Shown here piece by piece: positions 47,078 to 56,734 of a stretch of DNA of 64,000 nt. The stretch is taken from assembly GCF_018861125.1 (NCBI RefSeq), contig NZ_JAHKQN010000004.1, positions 53,376-117,375 of the forward strand, in the 5' to 3' direction. This DNA comes from Cellulophaga baltica (GTDB taxonomy: Bacteria > Bacteroidota > Bacteroidia > Flavobacteriales > Flavobacteriaceae). The position numbers and the translations under genes were made by a program. Position 1 is the first letter of the stretch, and the number at the start of each line of letters is the position of its first letter. The notes beneath the pieces are model-generated. The model was given only the letters and a program-made list of their open reading frames with translations, ran no database searches and was not told where the DNA came from.

Positions 47078-47410
47078 ATGAGACTAAGATTATTTTTACC
47101 TGTTTTATTATTTTTATTTGCGCTTTCAAGTGTTGAAGCTTCTTTTCCTGTAAAGAGAGCAACTACAAATCAAGAAACGACAATTACTGATGATTCTGAA
47201 GGAGAATTATTTTCACCTGCTGCCGTTGCTGCTGGTTACGACAAATGGGTAGCCGTTGCTTTTTGGTTCTTTTTAGGACTTTTTGCAGCACACCGTTGGT
47301 ACGCTAAAAAACCTATTGGAGCTAACATTTTATTTATTCTAACTTTAGGTGGTCTTGGTATTTGGGCAATAATTGATTTAATAAGAATTTTAACTGATAG
47401 TTTTCAATAG
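47078..47410 (+). CDS. TM2 domain membrane protein
   Basis: The 110-residue product has a signal sequence (LPVLLFLFALSSVEA), an acidic spacer and a TM2 domain: two helices (WVAVAFWFFLGLFAAHRWY and NILFILTLGGLGIWAIIDLI) joined by a short turn. TM2 proteins occur widely and lack a defined molecular role. It ends at a terminator. Confidence 0.88.
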   Translation: MRLRLFLPVLLFLFALSSVEASFPVKRATTNQETTITDDSEGELFSPAAVAAGYDKWVAVAFWFFLGLFAAHRWYAKKPIGANILFILTLGGLGIWAIIDLIRILTDSFQ

Positions 47411-47432
47411 ATAAACATCACTTTAAATAACT

Positions 47433-47462
47433 AAAAAACCGAGATTTTCATCTCGGTTTTTT
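47433..47462. terminator. Bidirectional terminator
   Basis: AAAAAACCGAGA (47433-47444) pairs with TCTCGGTTTTTT (47451-47462). It lies between the TM2 gene and the convergent outer-membrane protein gene. Confidence 0.85.
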
Positions 47463-47487
47463 ATTATTCAAATAAATTACTTGATAA

Positions 47488-47943
47488 TTAATTTATCACA
47501 TATCTAATACCTAAACCAAAAGCTCCAACTTCAGTAGTTAAATCTCCTAAACCAAGAAAAGGTCTCCAATCAAAAGAAAATACCAAGGGTACAGTTGCAT
47601 TTTTGTATTCTAAACCAACTGTTGGTCTTAAAGCAAGTTCAGTATCTCCACTAAAAAAAAGAATAGAGGCTCCACCACCAGCAAACCAATTTAAACCTTC
47701 AGCACCTTCAATACTTCCGTGGTATTCATATAAACCAGTAAGCGCTGTAACTCCTGATTCAAATAATATTTCACCTTCAATAGCTGATTCTGGAGCAATA
47801 AAGAATTTAGCACTAGGTCCAACGAAAGTAAATCCTGAGCCAAAATCTAAACCTAAACCTACAGCGGTATTGTAATTTGATTGTGCATTAATACTCATAA
47901 AACCCATTGCAAAAAAAGCAATTACCAATGTTAATTTTTTCAT
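47488..47943 (-). CDS. Small outer-membrane beta-barrel protein
   Basis: The 151-residue product has a signal peptide (LVIAFFAMGFMSINAQS) and about eight amphipathic strands, such as TAVGLGLDFGSGFTFVG, AEGLNWFAGGGASILFF and LRPTVGLEYKN, ending FGLGIRYVIN with a terminal hydrophobic strand. This is the size and pattern of an eight-stranded OmpW/OmpX-like barrel. A porin or structural role is only a guess. Confidence 0.83.
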   Translation of the reverse strand: MKKLTLVIAFFAMGFMSINAQSNYNTAVGLGLDFGSGFTFVGPSAKFFIAPESAIEGEILFESGVTALTGLYEYHGSIEGAEGLNWFAGGGASILFFSGDTELALRPTVGLEYKNATVPLVFSFDWRPFLGLGDLTTEVGAFGLGIRYVIN

Positions 47944-48107
47944 TTTTAAAATTGTTTACATTATTTATAAATCAAATCTATTTCTTTTTAAAATTAACCC
48001 CAAAATAAAAAGAGAATTTACGACCAAAGGTCATTTTTTTATAAATGTATAAGCAAGTATTTTATTGGGCTATAAACTTTAAAACTCCAAAATAGTATCT
48101 TTGAAAT

Positions 48108-49004
48108 ATGAAATGGAGTACCGCTATTAAAGATTATCAAGACTATTTAAAAATTGAACGTGGCTTAGCAACAAACTCTATTACTAATTATTGCTTAGAC
48201 ATTCAAAAACTAAATTTATTTTTAGAAGAAAATAATGTAAACGTCTCCCCTATTCATATTACTAAAGATGTAGTACAGCAATTCATATACGAGATTGCTA
48301 GCGAGGTAAATCCAAGATCACAAGCGAGAATTATATCTGGTTTAAAAAGTTTTTTTAGCTATTTAATTTTTGAAGATTACCGAGAAGACAATCCTCTTGA
48401 ACTTATTGAGGCTCCTAAAATTGGCAGAAAACTACCGGATACTCTTTCTGAAGAAGAAATAAACGATTTAATAAATGCCATAGATCTTTCAACCAATGAA
48501 GGTGAAAGAAACCGTGCTATGCTTGAGACTTTGTATGGTTGCGGACTAAGAGTTTCTGAATTAATAAACCTACAGATATCAGATTTATTTTTTGATGAAG
48601 ATTTTATAAAGGTAACGGGTAAAGGTGACAAGCAACGTTTTGTTCCTATTAGTAATATCAATAAAAAATACATCAATATTTATAAAAACGAAAAAAGAGT
48701 ACATCTAAAAATCCAAAAAGGTTTTGATGATATTTTATTTTTAAACAGACGAGGCAAGCAACTTACCCGAGCCATGATTTTTACCATCATTAAACAACTG
48801 GCAAAAAAAATAGAATTAAATAAAACGATTAGTCCGCATACTTTTAGACACTCATTTGCGACACATTTACTACAAAACGGTGCAGATTTGAGAGCTATTC
48901 AACAAATGTTAGGCCATGAAAGCATTACTACTACTGAAGTGTACATGCATGTTGACAGAACTCACCTTGCTGCTGTGCTGAATGAATTTCACCCTAGAAA
49001 ATAA
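48108..49004 (+). CDS. xerD: Tyrosine recombinase XerD
   Basis: The 298-residue protein has the SAM-like core-binding domain (YLKIERGLATNSITNYCLDI) and the catalytic domain with Arg in YGCGLRVSEL, HxxR in SPHTFRHSFATHL, the second His in MLGHESITTTEVY and the nucleophile Tyr in TEVYMHV. It resolves chromosome dimers at dif. The insert that marks integron integrases is absent, so it should not be read as the integrase of the cassette cluster 9 kb downstream. Confidence 0.95.
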   Translation: MKWSTAIKDYQDYLKIERGLATNSITNYCLDIQKLNLFLEENNVNVSPIHITKDVVQQFIYEIASEVNPRSQARIISGLKSFFSYLIFEDYREDNPLELIEAPKIGRKLPDTLSEEEINDLINAIDLSTNEGERNRAMLETLYGCGLRVSELINLQISDLFFDEDFIKVTGKGDKQRFVPISNINKKYINIYKNEKRVHLKIQKGFDDILFLNRRGKQLTRAMIFTIIKQLAKKIELNKTISPHTFRHSFATHLLQNGADLRAIQQMLGHESITTTEVYMHVDRTHLAAVLNEFHPRK

Positions 49005-49012
49005 AAGTCGGA

Positions 49013-49504
49013 TTAAAATTTAACTTTAGTTCCTAATTTTATTAAGCTACCAATATCTAAATTAGAAAAGCTCTGGTTTCCAACATTTGTTTGATTGATG
49101 ACTTGCAGTGATACACTATCATCAACATTATAACCTAAACCGATTATAGCTTTTGAATTTTTAGCAATATTACCACCAAAAATTTCTCTTTGTATACTTT
49201 TTTCATAACCTGCAAATGCATTAAAATTAGCGGTAAGCTTTGTTTTATATATAAATTGAAATCTTGATATATCACCTACTGAATTGGTATCATAATTACC
49301 GTTTATCATTAAAGAGTTATTCTCGTTTACTCTCCAATCTACAGTAAAATTAGAATGTTGCTCATCATTAGAGTAATGCATATAACCAAATGAGTTAATG
49401 TAAATAGATTGTACATCAAATATATGATCGGAGCTAATACCGCTTGACTGGCCAAAAACAATGTTACTACTAAATAAAACAAGTGAAACGAAAAATTTTA
49501 ACAT
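49013..49504 (-). CDS. Secreted beta-rich protein, unknown function
   Basis: The product is 163 residues from ATG 49504 (MLKFFVSLVLFSSNIVFGQ, a signal peptide); the frame runs on to 49582, which would bury that signal. The mature part alternates polar and aromatic residues (SIYINSFGYMHYSNDEQHSNFTVDW, RFQFIYKTKLTANFNAFAGYE), as in small outer-membrane barrels. It converges on xerD with 8 bp between stops. The family is not recognised. Confidence 0.72.
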   Translation of the reverse strand: MLKFFVSLVLFSSNIVFGQSSGISSDHIFDVQSIYINSFGYMHYSNDEQHSNFTVDWRVNENNSLMINGNYDTNSVGDISRFQFIYKTKLTANFNAFAGYEKSIQREIFGGNIAKNSKAIIGLGYNVDDSVSLQVINQTNVGNQSFSNLDIGSLIKLGTKVKF

Positions 49505-49627
49505 CCTGAAATTGTATTGGTTATACATTAAAAGTAAGTGAAAACCTACTAAACAATACAAATACACCAGAATATTAGCCAAGTTTTAACATTGAAGCTG
49601 TATTACTGTTTATAAGAAAATAATAAA

Positions 49628-50926
49628 TTACCTAAACCTATCGTAGTCTCTTTGATAAGGTCTTATAATTAAACGCGCTTCACGATCAAAACGCACGTAA
49701 TTGTATACCCAATTTATAAAAACAATCACTCTGTTTCTAAAACCTATTAAAAAGAAAAGGTGTACAAACATCCAAACAAACCACGCAAAAACTCCTTGAA
49801 ACTTATAATTCTCTAAATCTACAACAGCCTTATTTCTACCCACTGTTGCCATGCTCCCTTTGTCATTATACACAAAAGGTTTTAAAGGTTTATTTTCTAA
49901 AAGTCGCACCAAATTAAAACCTAAGTTTTTACCTTGTTGTATCGCTGGTTGTGCCATCATTGGATGTCCTGATGGCGTTTTTTCTGTTATCATACCAGCA
50001 ACATCACCAATAGCAAAAATGTGATCGTGGCCAACTACTTGGTTAAACTCATTTACTTTTAGTCGATTACCACGTACTAATAGTTCTTGTGCATCCAAAC
50101 CTTTTATTGAGGCACCTTTTACGCCTGCTGCCCAAATTAGTGTTGCACACTCAAAAGACAAATCTGTTTTGGTAGTTGCAACTTTTCCATCATAAGACAG
50201 TACTCGCGTGTTTTTCCAAACATGAACACCTAATTCTTCTAAAAAGTCTTCTGCCTTTTTTGAAGCTTTATCACTCATCTCTTTTAGTATACGATCGCCA
50301 GATTGTACTAAGTTAATCTCTGCTCTACGCGTATCTAAGTCAGGATAATCTTTTGGTAAAATTCCTTTTTTAATCTCAGCCAAAGCACCAGCCAACTCTA
50401 CACCTGTTGGGCCGCCACCTACAATTACAAAATTCATTAATGCATCACGTTGGTGCAAATCATCTGTCAATAAAGCTTGTTCAAAATTTTCGAGTATTAA
50501 ACTTCTTAGGTTTAATGATTCAGGAATAGATTTCATAACCATTCCGTTTTCTTCAATCTCCTTATTTCCAAAAAAGTTTGTTTCCGCACCAGTAGCCATC
50601 ACTAAATAATCGTACTTGACAGTACCAATATTCGTTTCTAGTTGTTTTTCTTCTGTTTTAACTTCTAAAACATTCGCTAGTCTAAAGAAAAAATTAGGAT
50701 AGTCTTGTAAAATTTTACGAATTGGGTATGCGATAGAATCTGGCTCTAAACCACCAGTAGCTACTTGATACAACAAAGGTTGAAAAGTATGGTAATTGTT
50801 TTTATCTAAAAGAACAACCTGTACTTCTTTCTTACTCAACTCTTTTGCCAGTGCAACACCAGCAAAACCACCACCAATGATGATTACTCTAGGAAAACTA
50901 CTTTTGGGTATATTCAATGCGCTCAT
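49628..50926 (-). CDS. ndh: Type II NADH dehydrogenase (NAD(P)/FAD oxidoreductase)
   Basis: The product is 432 residues from ATG 50926 (MSALNIPKSSFP); a TTG at 50935 adds three residues. It has the FAD fold VIIIGGGFAGVALAKEL, the NAD fold FVIVGGGPTGVELAGALAE, and the quinone-side C-terminal region with a membrane-associated helix (VFAWFVWMFVHLFFLIGFRNR). It passes electrons from NADH to quinone without pumping protons. Confidence 0.93.
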   Translation of the reverse strand: MSALNIPKSSFPRVIIIGGGFAGVALAKELSKKEVQVVLLDKNNYHTFQPLLYQVATGGLEPDSIAYPIRKILQDYPNFFFRLANVLEVKTEEKQLETNIGTVKYDYLVMATGAETNFFGNKEIEENGMVMKSIPESLNLRSLILENFEQALLTDDLHQRDALMNFVIVGGGPTGVELAGALAEIKKGILPKDYPDLDTRRAEINLVQSGDRILKEMSDKASKKAEDFLEELGVHVWKNTRVLSYDGKVATTKTDLSFECATLIWAAGVKGASIKGLDAQELLVRGNRLKVNEFNQVVGHDHIFAIGDVAGMITEKTPSGHPMMAQPAIQQGKNLGFNLVRLLENKPLKPFVYNDKGSMATVGRNKAVVDLENYKFQGVFAWFVWMFVHLFFLIGFRNRVIVFINWVYNYVRFDREARLIIRPYQRDYDRFR

Positions 50927-51008
50927 TAAAACCAAATTTAAACAAACCTGAGTAGCTTACATAAAAGAAATTGCTATTTTTATGTAGACATAACTAATTA
51001 CCACTATT

Positions 51009-52436
51009 ATGAAAAAATTACTCACCACTACTCTTATCACTATTCTCTATTTAAATTTTGGTATAGCACAAACTTCAGAAAAGAAAGTTTTGGAAAAATT
51101 AGATACCAAAAGTACTGCGTACACTAAAATTGCTCAAAGCATTTGGGATTATGCCGAAATGGGGTATCAAGAGGAAAAAAGTAGCGCTTTGTTACAAAAA
51201 ACATTAGCCGATGAAAATTTTAAAATTGAAAAAGGAGTTGCTGGTATTCCCACTGCTTTTATCGCTGAGTACGGATCAGGATCACCTGTAATTGCTATAC
51301 TTGGTGAATATGATGCATTACCTGGTTTATCACAAAAAGCTGTTTCTCACAAAGAGTCTTTAGGTAAAACTGCTGGCCATGCCTGCGGACATCATTTATT
51401 TGGCACAGCATCAACTGCAGCTGCAATAGCGGTAAAAGATTGGATAAAAGCGAATAAGGTTAAAGGTACTGTTCGTTTTTATGGTTGCCCAGCTGAAGAA
51501 GGTGGTTCAGGTAAAGTGTATATGGTTAGAGAGGGCTTATTTGATGATGTTGATATTGCTCTACATTGGCACCCAAACAATGCGAATGCAGCAAGTGCTG
51601 GTGCCGCATTGGCTAATAAATCTGCTAAGTTTAGGTTTTATGGTGTTTCTGCTCATGCTGCTGCCGCACCTGACAAAGGAAGATCTGCATTAGATGGTGT
51701 TGAAAGCATGAATATGATGGTAAATTTAATGCGCGAGCATATTCCGCAAGAAGCAAGAATACATTATGTAATCACTGATGGTGGTAAAGCTCCAAATGTA
51801 GTACCTGATTTTGCTGAAGTGTATTACTATGTTAGACATAACCGAAGAGATGTTGTGATTGATATTTTTGATCGTTTGCTAAAAACTGCCGAAGGTGCTG
51901 CTTTAGGTACTGGTACTACTATGGATTATGAAATGATTGGTGGCACCCATGAATTATTACCAAATTTAACCTTGCAAAAAATTATGCATGATAATTTAAC
52001 TAAAGTTGGTGGTGTTAGTTATACTGATGAAGAAAAAAAGTTTGCCAATGAAATTTCAATCACATTAGGTTTAAAAGAATTTGACGAAGAAAAAGCATTA
52101 AAAATTATGCCGTATACTACTGAAGCTAGAGCTTTTGGCTCTACAGATGTTGGTGATGTTAGTTTTGCTGTGCCAACTGCAGGTTTGAGTACGGCAACTT
52201 GGGTACCAGGAACAGCAGCTCATAGTTGGCAGGCTGTTGCTGCAGGTGGTACAAGTATTGGTTACAAAGCTATGATGAATGCCGCTAAAACATTAACCTT
52301 AACCGCAATTGATGTATTGAACAATCCTGATGTGGTGAAAAAAGCTAAAGAGGAATTGATTGAAAAAAGAGGTGAAGATTTCACTTATATTCCTTTATTA
52401 GGAGATAGAAAACCCGCTTTAGACTACAGAAACTAA
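51009..52436 (+). CDS. M20 family amidohydrolase (AbgB-like), secreted
   Basis: The 475-residue product has a signal peptide (LITILYLNFGIAQ). The metal-binding motifs of the M20D amidohydrolases are present: ILGEYDALPGLS, GHACGHHLFG near residue 125, PAEEGGSGK and the late DVGDVSFAVP. The best matches by pattern are p-aminobenzoyl-glutamate hydrolase subunit B and related aminoacylases. Its substrate is unknown; export suggests scavenging of acylated or peptide-like compounds. Confidence 0.9.
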   Translation: MKKLLTTTLITILYLNFGIAQTSEKKVLEKLDTKSTAYTKIAQSIWDYAEMGYQEEKSSALLQKTLADENFKIEKGVAGIPTAFIAEYGSGSPVIAILGEYDALPGLSQKAVSHKESLGKTAGHACGHHLFGTASTAAAIAVKDWIKANKVKGTVRFYGCPAEEGGSGKVYMVREGLFDDVDIALHWHPNNANAASAGAALANKSAKFRFYGVSAHAAAAPDKGRSALDGVESMNMMVNLMREHIPQEARIHYVITDGGKAPNVVPDFAEVYYYVRHNRRDVVIDIFDRLLKTAEGAALGTGTTMDYEMIGGTHELLPNLTLQKIMHDNLTKVGGVSYTDEEKKFANEISITLGLKEFDEEKALKIMPYTTEARAFGSTDVGDVSFAVPTAGLSTATWVPGTAAHSWQAVAAGGTSIGYKAMMNAAKTLTLTAIDVLNNPDVVKKAKEELIEKRGEDFTYIPLLGDRKPALDYRN

Positions 52437-52557
52437 TGAAATACAGTTAATTAGCTTTCAAAATAGATAAACCGATAAAAAATTATCGTTTTTTTTAATT
52501 TTTACTGTAACAAAAAAACAAAAACAGCTACTTATATAATACATCAACCAATTTAAT

Positions 52558-53052
52558 GTGAATAAAAATTTAGAGCATGCATTTGTAACGGAACTTGAGA
52601 GCAATCAAAATATTGTTCACAAAGTTTGTACGTTGTATACAAATGATAAAGATGCACATAATGATTTGTTCCAAGAGATTACCATTCAATTATGGAAAGC
52701 ATATCCAAAATTTAGAGGTGATTCAAAATTTAGTACTTGGATGTATCGTGTGGCATTAAACACCGCAATAACACTTTACCGAAAATCTAAAAAAAGAGTA
52801 CAAACTTTAGATTATGAATCTGTAATTTTTAAAATAAAAGCAGACGAATATGACCCAACTGAAGAAGAACAATTAAAATTAATGTATAAAGCCGTAAAGC
52901 AATTGAATGACATTGATAAAGCGCTGGTTTTTTTATACTTAGAAGATAAGAATTATTCTGAAATTTCTGAAACCCTTGGTATTTCTGAAGTGAATGCTAG
53001 AGTAAAGATGAACAGAATTAAGACAAAATTAAAAACAATATTAAATCCATAA
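52558..53052 (+). CDS. RNA polymerase sigma factor, ECF family
   Basis: The 164-residue product starts at GTG 52558. It has region 2 (YTNDKDAHNDLFQEITIQLWKAYPKFRG and STWMYRVALNTAITLYRK) and region 4 (DKALVFLYLEDKNYSEISETLGISEVNARVKMNRIKTKL). It lies 8 bp before a four-helix membrane protein gene, a common sigma and membrane-partner arrangement in this phylum. Confidence 0.92.
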   Translation: MNKNLEHAFVTELESNQNIVHKVCTLYTNDKDAHNDLFQEITIQLWKAYPKFRGDSKFSTWMYRVALNTAITLYRKSKKRVQTLDYESVIFKIKADEYDPTEEEQLKLMYKAVKQLNDIDKALVFLYLEDKNYSEISETLGISEVNARVKMNRIKTKLKTILNP

Positions 53053-53059
53053 CCTATCT

Positions 53060-53719
53060 ATGATGGATGAATTAGAACTATTAAAAAAAGATTGGCAAAA
53101 AAAGGAGGTTGCGCATCCAAAACTATCGTATGAAGATATATATAAGATGCTCTTAAAAAAATCTTCGTCGGTCGTAAAATGGATTTTTATAATTAGTATT
53201 ATAGAATTTACCATTCCGCATTTGTTATACCTTTTACCTTCGGTTAATGATGGTGTAAAAGTGTATGACAGTTTGGGGCTTAAAACTCCCATGCTAATTT
53301 TAACCGTTATTCAATATATTGTAATTGCTTATTTTATTATTCAATTCTACAAACGTTACAAAGAAATTTCGGTGCTTGATAATGCCAAAAAGTTAATGTC
53401 TAAAATTATCAAGACTAGAAAAACGGTAAAGAACTACATCATTTTTTCATTAATAATGATTGTTTTATTTTTCACCATAACTACCATTGGTATTTATGTA
53501 AATGATGATTTTATACAAAGTCTTGAATTATCAGGTCAAGATATTAGCCATATCTCATTAGAAAAACTAAAAAGCATCAAGCTAATTGCTATGTTAACAG
53601 TTGCCGGTACAGGTGTATTTTTAACCCTTGGCATTGGAGCAATCTACTTTTTACTTTATGGGTTTTTGATTAAAAAGCTGAACAGAAATTATACTGAGTT
53701 AAAAAAGCTTGAAATTTAA
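53060..53719 (+). CDS. Four-helix membrane protein, partner of sigma factor
   Basis: The 219-residue product has a soluble N-terminal part (DELELLKKDWQKKEVAHPKLSYEDIYKML) and four membrane helices (about 40-60, 76-96, 121-142 and 181-207). Proteins of this type follow ECF sigma factors in flavobacteria and may act as anti-sigma factors; no zinc motif is visible. Its stop overlaps the convergent plsC stop by 4 bp. Confidence 0.75.
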   Translation: MMDELELLKKDWQKKEVAHPKLSYEDIYKMLLKKSSSVVKWIFIISIIEFTIPHLLYLLPSVNDGVKVYDSLGLKTPMLILTVIQYIVIAYFIIQFYKRYKEISVLDNAKKLMSKIIKTRKTVKNYIIFSLIMIVLFFTITTIGIYVNDDFIQSLELSGQDISHISLEKLKSIKLIAMLTVAGTGVFLTLGIGAIYFLLYGFLIKKLNRNYTELKKLEI

Positions 53720-54519
53720 GCATTCCATTCACGAGCTTTATTTTCTTCTTCTAATTCTGCTAATGCTTTAGCTGAAAGTACTTTTAAGAACGAAGGGTGT
53801 TGCTCAATGGCATATTCTAATTTTTCAATAATAGCATCAAAAGATTCATTCTCGTAGTCAATATCTAACGGCTCTTTAATAACCATTGATTGTAGAATAC
53901 CTTTCTTTTTAATACGAAGTCCCTTTTTATCAAAAGAACGTCTAAAACCATCAATAACTACAGGTACAACAACTGGCTTGTATTTTTTAATAATATGCGC
54001 TGTTCCTTTTCGTAGCGGTTTCCAAGGTGTTGTTGTTCCTTGTGGGAAAGTAATAACCCAACCATCATCAAGTGCTTTACCAATATTAGAAATATCACTC
54101 ATTTTTACTTGACGGTTCACATCTTTACCCTCAGATCTCCACGTACGTTGTACACTTACTGAACCTGCATAGGCTAAAATTTTTGTCAGTAAACTTTTTT
54201 TCATCGTCTCTGCCGCCGCTACATAATACATGTTAATTTTCGGGTTCCAGATGTATCCTACATTTTTAATTGTATTATCTCTACCTTTTAAGCTGGCATT
54301 AAAAACATGAAACATCGCAACAACATCAGCAAAATAGGTTTGGTGGTTACTTACAAACAGTACATTTTCACCAGGCAATTTTCTAATAATTTCAGCACCT
54401 TCTATTTCTAGTTTGTTAAAACCTTTATATCTACGGTGACTAATAAGCGCTAAAATGCGTATTATCCATTTCTTTATAAATAGTAAATGTCCGAACGGAT
54501 TTTTCTTGAATAGGGGCAT
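53716..54519 (-). CDS. 1-acyl-glycerol-3-phosphate acyltransferase (PlsC-like)
   Basis: The 267-residue protein has the acyltransferase motif NHQTYFAD (HxxxxD, about residue 78), the glycerol-phosphate region WRSEGKDVNR, and FPQGTTTPWKPLRKGTAHI near 160 (motif III FPQGT). It transfers an acyl chain in phospholipid synthesis or to a related acceptor. No membrane helix is strong, but an N-terminal amphipathic segment is present. It lies 40 bp downstream of the NUDIX gene on the same strand. Confidence 0.92.
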   Translation of the reverse strand: MPLFKKNPFGHLLFIKKWIIRILALISHRRYKGFNKLEIEGAEIIRKLPGENVLFVSNHQTYFADVVAMFHVFNASLKGRDNTIKNVGYIWNPKINMYYVAAAETMKKSLLTKILAYAGSVSVQRTWRSEGKDVNRQVKMSDISNIGKALDDGWVITFPQGTTTPWKPLRKGTAHIIKKYKPVVVPVVIDGFRRSFDKKGLRIKKKGILQSMVIKEPLDIDYENESFDAIIEKLEYAIEQHPSFLKVLSAKALAELEEENKAREWNA

Positions 54520-54559
54520 TAATTTTGGTTTTGAGCAAGCAAATTTACAAAATATGGTT

Positions 54560-55201
54560 TTATAGTACTTGTTTTAATAAGTCTTTTACTTCGTGTAATA
54601 CCATTGCAGTAGCTCCCCATACCGTGTAACCATTTAATTTAAAAGCAGGTACAGCAATATTTTTTGCATAAGAAGTTGTTAAAATTTCATCTATCATAAC
54701 GCTATCATCCATAAAATCGGTTAATGAAACCTCTACAATCTCTTCTACTTCATTCACTTCTTTTAAAAAAGGTTGCGGATTTTCATACAAACCAATAAAT
54801 GGTTGCACTTCAAAATTACTAGGCGGAATATATATTTCGGTAAGCTTTTTTACTACATGCACATGTGCTGGCAAAACACCAACTTCTTCATGTGTTTCTC
54901 GTAATGCGGTTGCTAATAAAGTAGCATCTTCTTCTTTAGCTTTACCCCCAGGAAAAGATACTTGGTTAGAATGTACACCTTTATAGGTAGTTCTTAAGGT
55001 GAGTAATAAATTAGTATTTTGTAATTTATCAGGATAAAAAAGAGACAATACAGCGGCTTTACGAGCCATTTTTCTATCTACTTTTAACTTTTGCAACTCA
55101 ATTACGCGATTTTCGGGCGCCATTTTGTAATGAGAATCTTCTCCTGGAAGCGGAAGATTTTCTATTTTTGAAATCCGTTTAGAAAATTCATCAAAATTCA
55201 T
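54560..55201 (-). CDS. NUDIX hydrolase, CoA pyrophosphatase type
   Basis: The 213-residue product has the NUDIX box GGKAKEEDATLLATALRETHEEVG (about 90-113; GxxxxxE-x7-REVxEE pattern, here with RETHEEVG). The preceding LLLTLRTTYKGVHSNQVSFPGG is the NuCoA motif that marks CoA pyrophosphatases. It cleaves CoA into 4'-phosphopantetheine and 3',5'-ADP. Its ATG overlaps the ATG of the divergent cyclophilin gene. Confidence 0.9.
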   Translation of the reverse strand: MNFDEFSKRISKIENLPLPGEDSHYKMAPENRVIELQKLKVDRKMARKAAVLSLFYPDKLQNTNLLLTLRTTYKGVHSNQVSFPGGKAKEEDATLLATALRETHEEVGVLPAHVHVVKKLTEIYIPPSNFEVQPFIGLYENPQPFLKEVNEVEEIVEVSLTDFMDDSVMIDEILTTSYAKNIAVPAFKLNGYTVWGATAMVLHEVKDLLKQVL

Positions 55202-55910
55202 GATACGTTATAAATTCTCGGTTTCTGTACTGATTGCATTTGTTGCACTCTTGTCATGCAAAGATACATCAAGCAAAAAAAACCAAAACCAACCTACTAC
55301 CAATTCTTCTGTTAAAAATGAAAAAGACAGTATTTTTGCTGTAGCAGAGGAAGAAAAAGAATTTATTTTAGATGAAGAAAACGCTATTCCTTTTTTCTTT
55401 GAGTATGAAAAAACATTAAAAGAAGATAAGGTTAAAATTACTACTAACTTAGGTAGCTTTACCATTCAGCTATATGATGATGTGCCTTATCACCGTGCAA
55501 ATTTTGTTTACCTAACTAAAAAAGGCTATTTTGATAATACCATGTTTCATAGGGTGGTAAAAGATTTTGTGATTCAAGGTGGTAATTCTGACAATGTAGA
55601 AACAGGTAAAAAGCGACAAAAAATTGGACATTACCTTTTACCGCCCGATACTCGAAAAGGCCACAGACACAACCGTGGCGTTATCTCTATGCCGAGTAGT
55701 GAAATTGACAATCCGCATAAACTAGCCTCACCTTTCGAGTTTTTTATAGTAGTAACGAAACCAGGCTCATACCATTTAGATAAAGATTATACAGCTTTTG
55801 GGCAAGTAATTGGAGGTATGGATGTAGTTGACAAAATTAACAAACAACCTGTTGATGGTCGTGATTGGCCCTTACAGAATGTGTACATTTTAAAAGCCGA
55901 AGCTTTTTAG
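55200..55910 (+). CDS. Peptidyl-prolyl cis-trans isomerase, cyclophilin lipoprotein
   Basis: The 236-residue product has a lipoprotein signal (IAFVALLSCKDTS), an acidic linker and a cyclophilin domain (about 75-235): LGSFTIQLYDDVPYHRANFVYL, FHRVVKDFVIQGGNSD, DYTAFGQVIGGMDVVDKI. The catalytic Arg of FHRVV is present. It speeds proline isomerisation of envelope proteins. Its start codon shares two bases with that of the NUDIX gene, so its promoter must lie within that gene. Confidence 0.93.
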   Translation: MIRYKFSVSVLIAFVALLSCKDTSSKKNQNQPTTNSSVKNEKDSIFAVAEEEKEFILDEENAIPFFFEYEKTLKEDKVKITTNLGSFTIQLYDDVPYHRANFVYLTKKGYFDNTMFHRVVKDFVIQGGNSDNVETGKKRQKIGHYLLPPDTRKGHRHNRGVISMPSSEIDNPHKLASPFEFFIVVTKPGSYHLDKDYTAFGQVIGGMDVVDKINKQPVDGRDWPLQNVYILKAEAF

Positions 55911-56527
55911 GCCACACTACTTTTATAAATATTAGGCAAAGCAATTTTAAAACGTACCGCTAGTAATCTAATACTTATTACAATTACAATACCACCAATG
56001 TATGGGTATGCTGCATCTATTGGTAATTTCTCAAGTAAAAAATAACCAAAACCACCACACAAACACGCTGTAGCATACACTTCTTTTCTAAAAATTACAG
56101 GAATTTCATTACACAATATATCACGGATTACACCACCAAAGCTTGCCGTAATTGTGCCTAAACCAATACACATAATAGGTTCTAAACCGTAAGACAGCCC
56201 TTTTTGTATGCCTACCATCGTATACAAACCAATACCAATGGTATCAAATAAAAATAACGATTTTCGTAAATATTTAAGCTGGTCACGAAAAATTATAGCC
56301 ACAATTACACTACCTATAATACTATACATATAAATATTTTCTTGCAACCAAAAAACAGGCTTATCACCTATTAAAACATCACGTAGTGTACCACCACCAA
56401 CCGAGGTAACAAAGGCAATAATAAAAACCCCAAAAATATCAAGCTTTTTATTCATTGCTAGCATTACCCCTGAAACTGAGAAGGCAACCATTCCTAAAAT
56501 ATCAATAGTTAAGTTAAATAACTCCAT
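55907..56527 (-). CDS. TRIC/UPF0126 family membrane channel protein (YadS-like)
   Basis: The 206-residue protein has two repeats of the UPF0126 (glycine-transporter/TRIC) domain: GGGTLRDVLIGDKPVFWL near residue 45 and FGGVIRDILCNEIPVIFRKE near 130, with seven membrane helices. Bacterial members form trimeric cation channels or glycine carriers; the specific ion or solute is unknown. Its stop overlaps the cyclophilin stop. Confidence 0.92.
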   Translation of the reverse strand: MELFNLTIDILGMVAFSVSGVMLAMNKKLDIFGVFIIAFVTSVGGGTLRDVLIGDKPVFWLQENIYMYSIIGSVIVAIIFRDQLKYLRKSLFLFDTIGIGLYTMVGIQKGLSYGLEPIMCIGLGTITASFGGVIRDILCNEIPVIFRKEVYATACLCGGFGYFLLEKLPIDAAYPYIGGIVIVISIRLLAVRFKIALPNIYKSSVA

Positions 56528-56734
56528 AACACTGTGGCATAAAAACAGCTATAAACTACTAATAAACAGTTTACTACTGCGTAAATTCTTGTTTTTTAAA
56601 CGGCCGCAAATATATGTTCATTTAAAATTATAATTACCTATAAATTGTATATTTTTTTTAAAAAAAATTAGCGCTTATTTTGGTGTGTTAATTTTCTTAC
56701 TACCTTTAAGCTAAGTACATAAAAACCAACCGAT

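Noticed and set aside
48108..49004. xerD as the integrase of the cassette cluster
   Set aside because: It has the sequence of housekeeping XerD, lacks the extra patch of integron integrases and is 9 kb from the first cassette.
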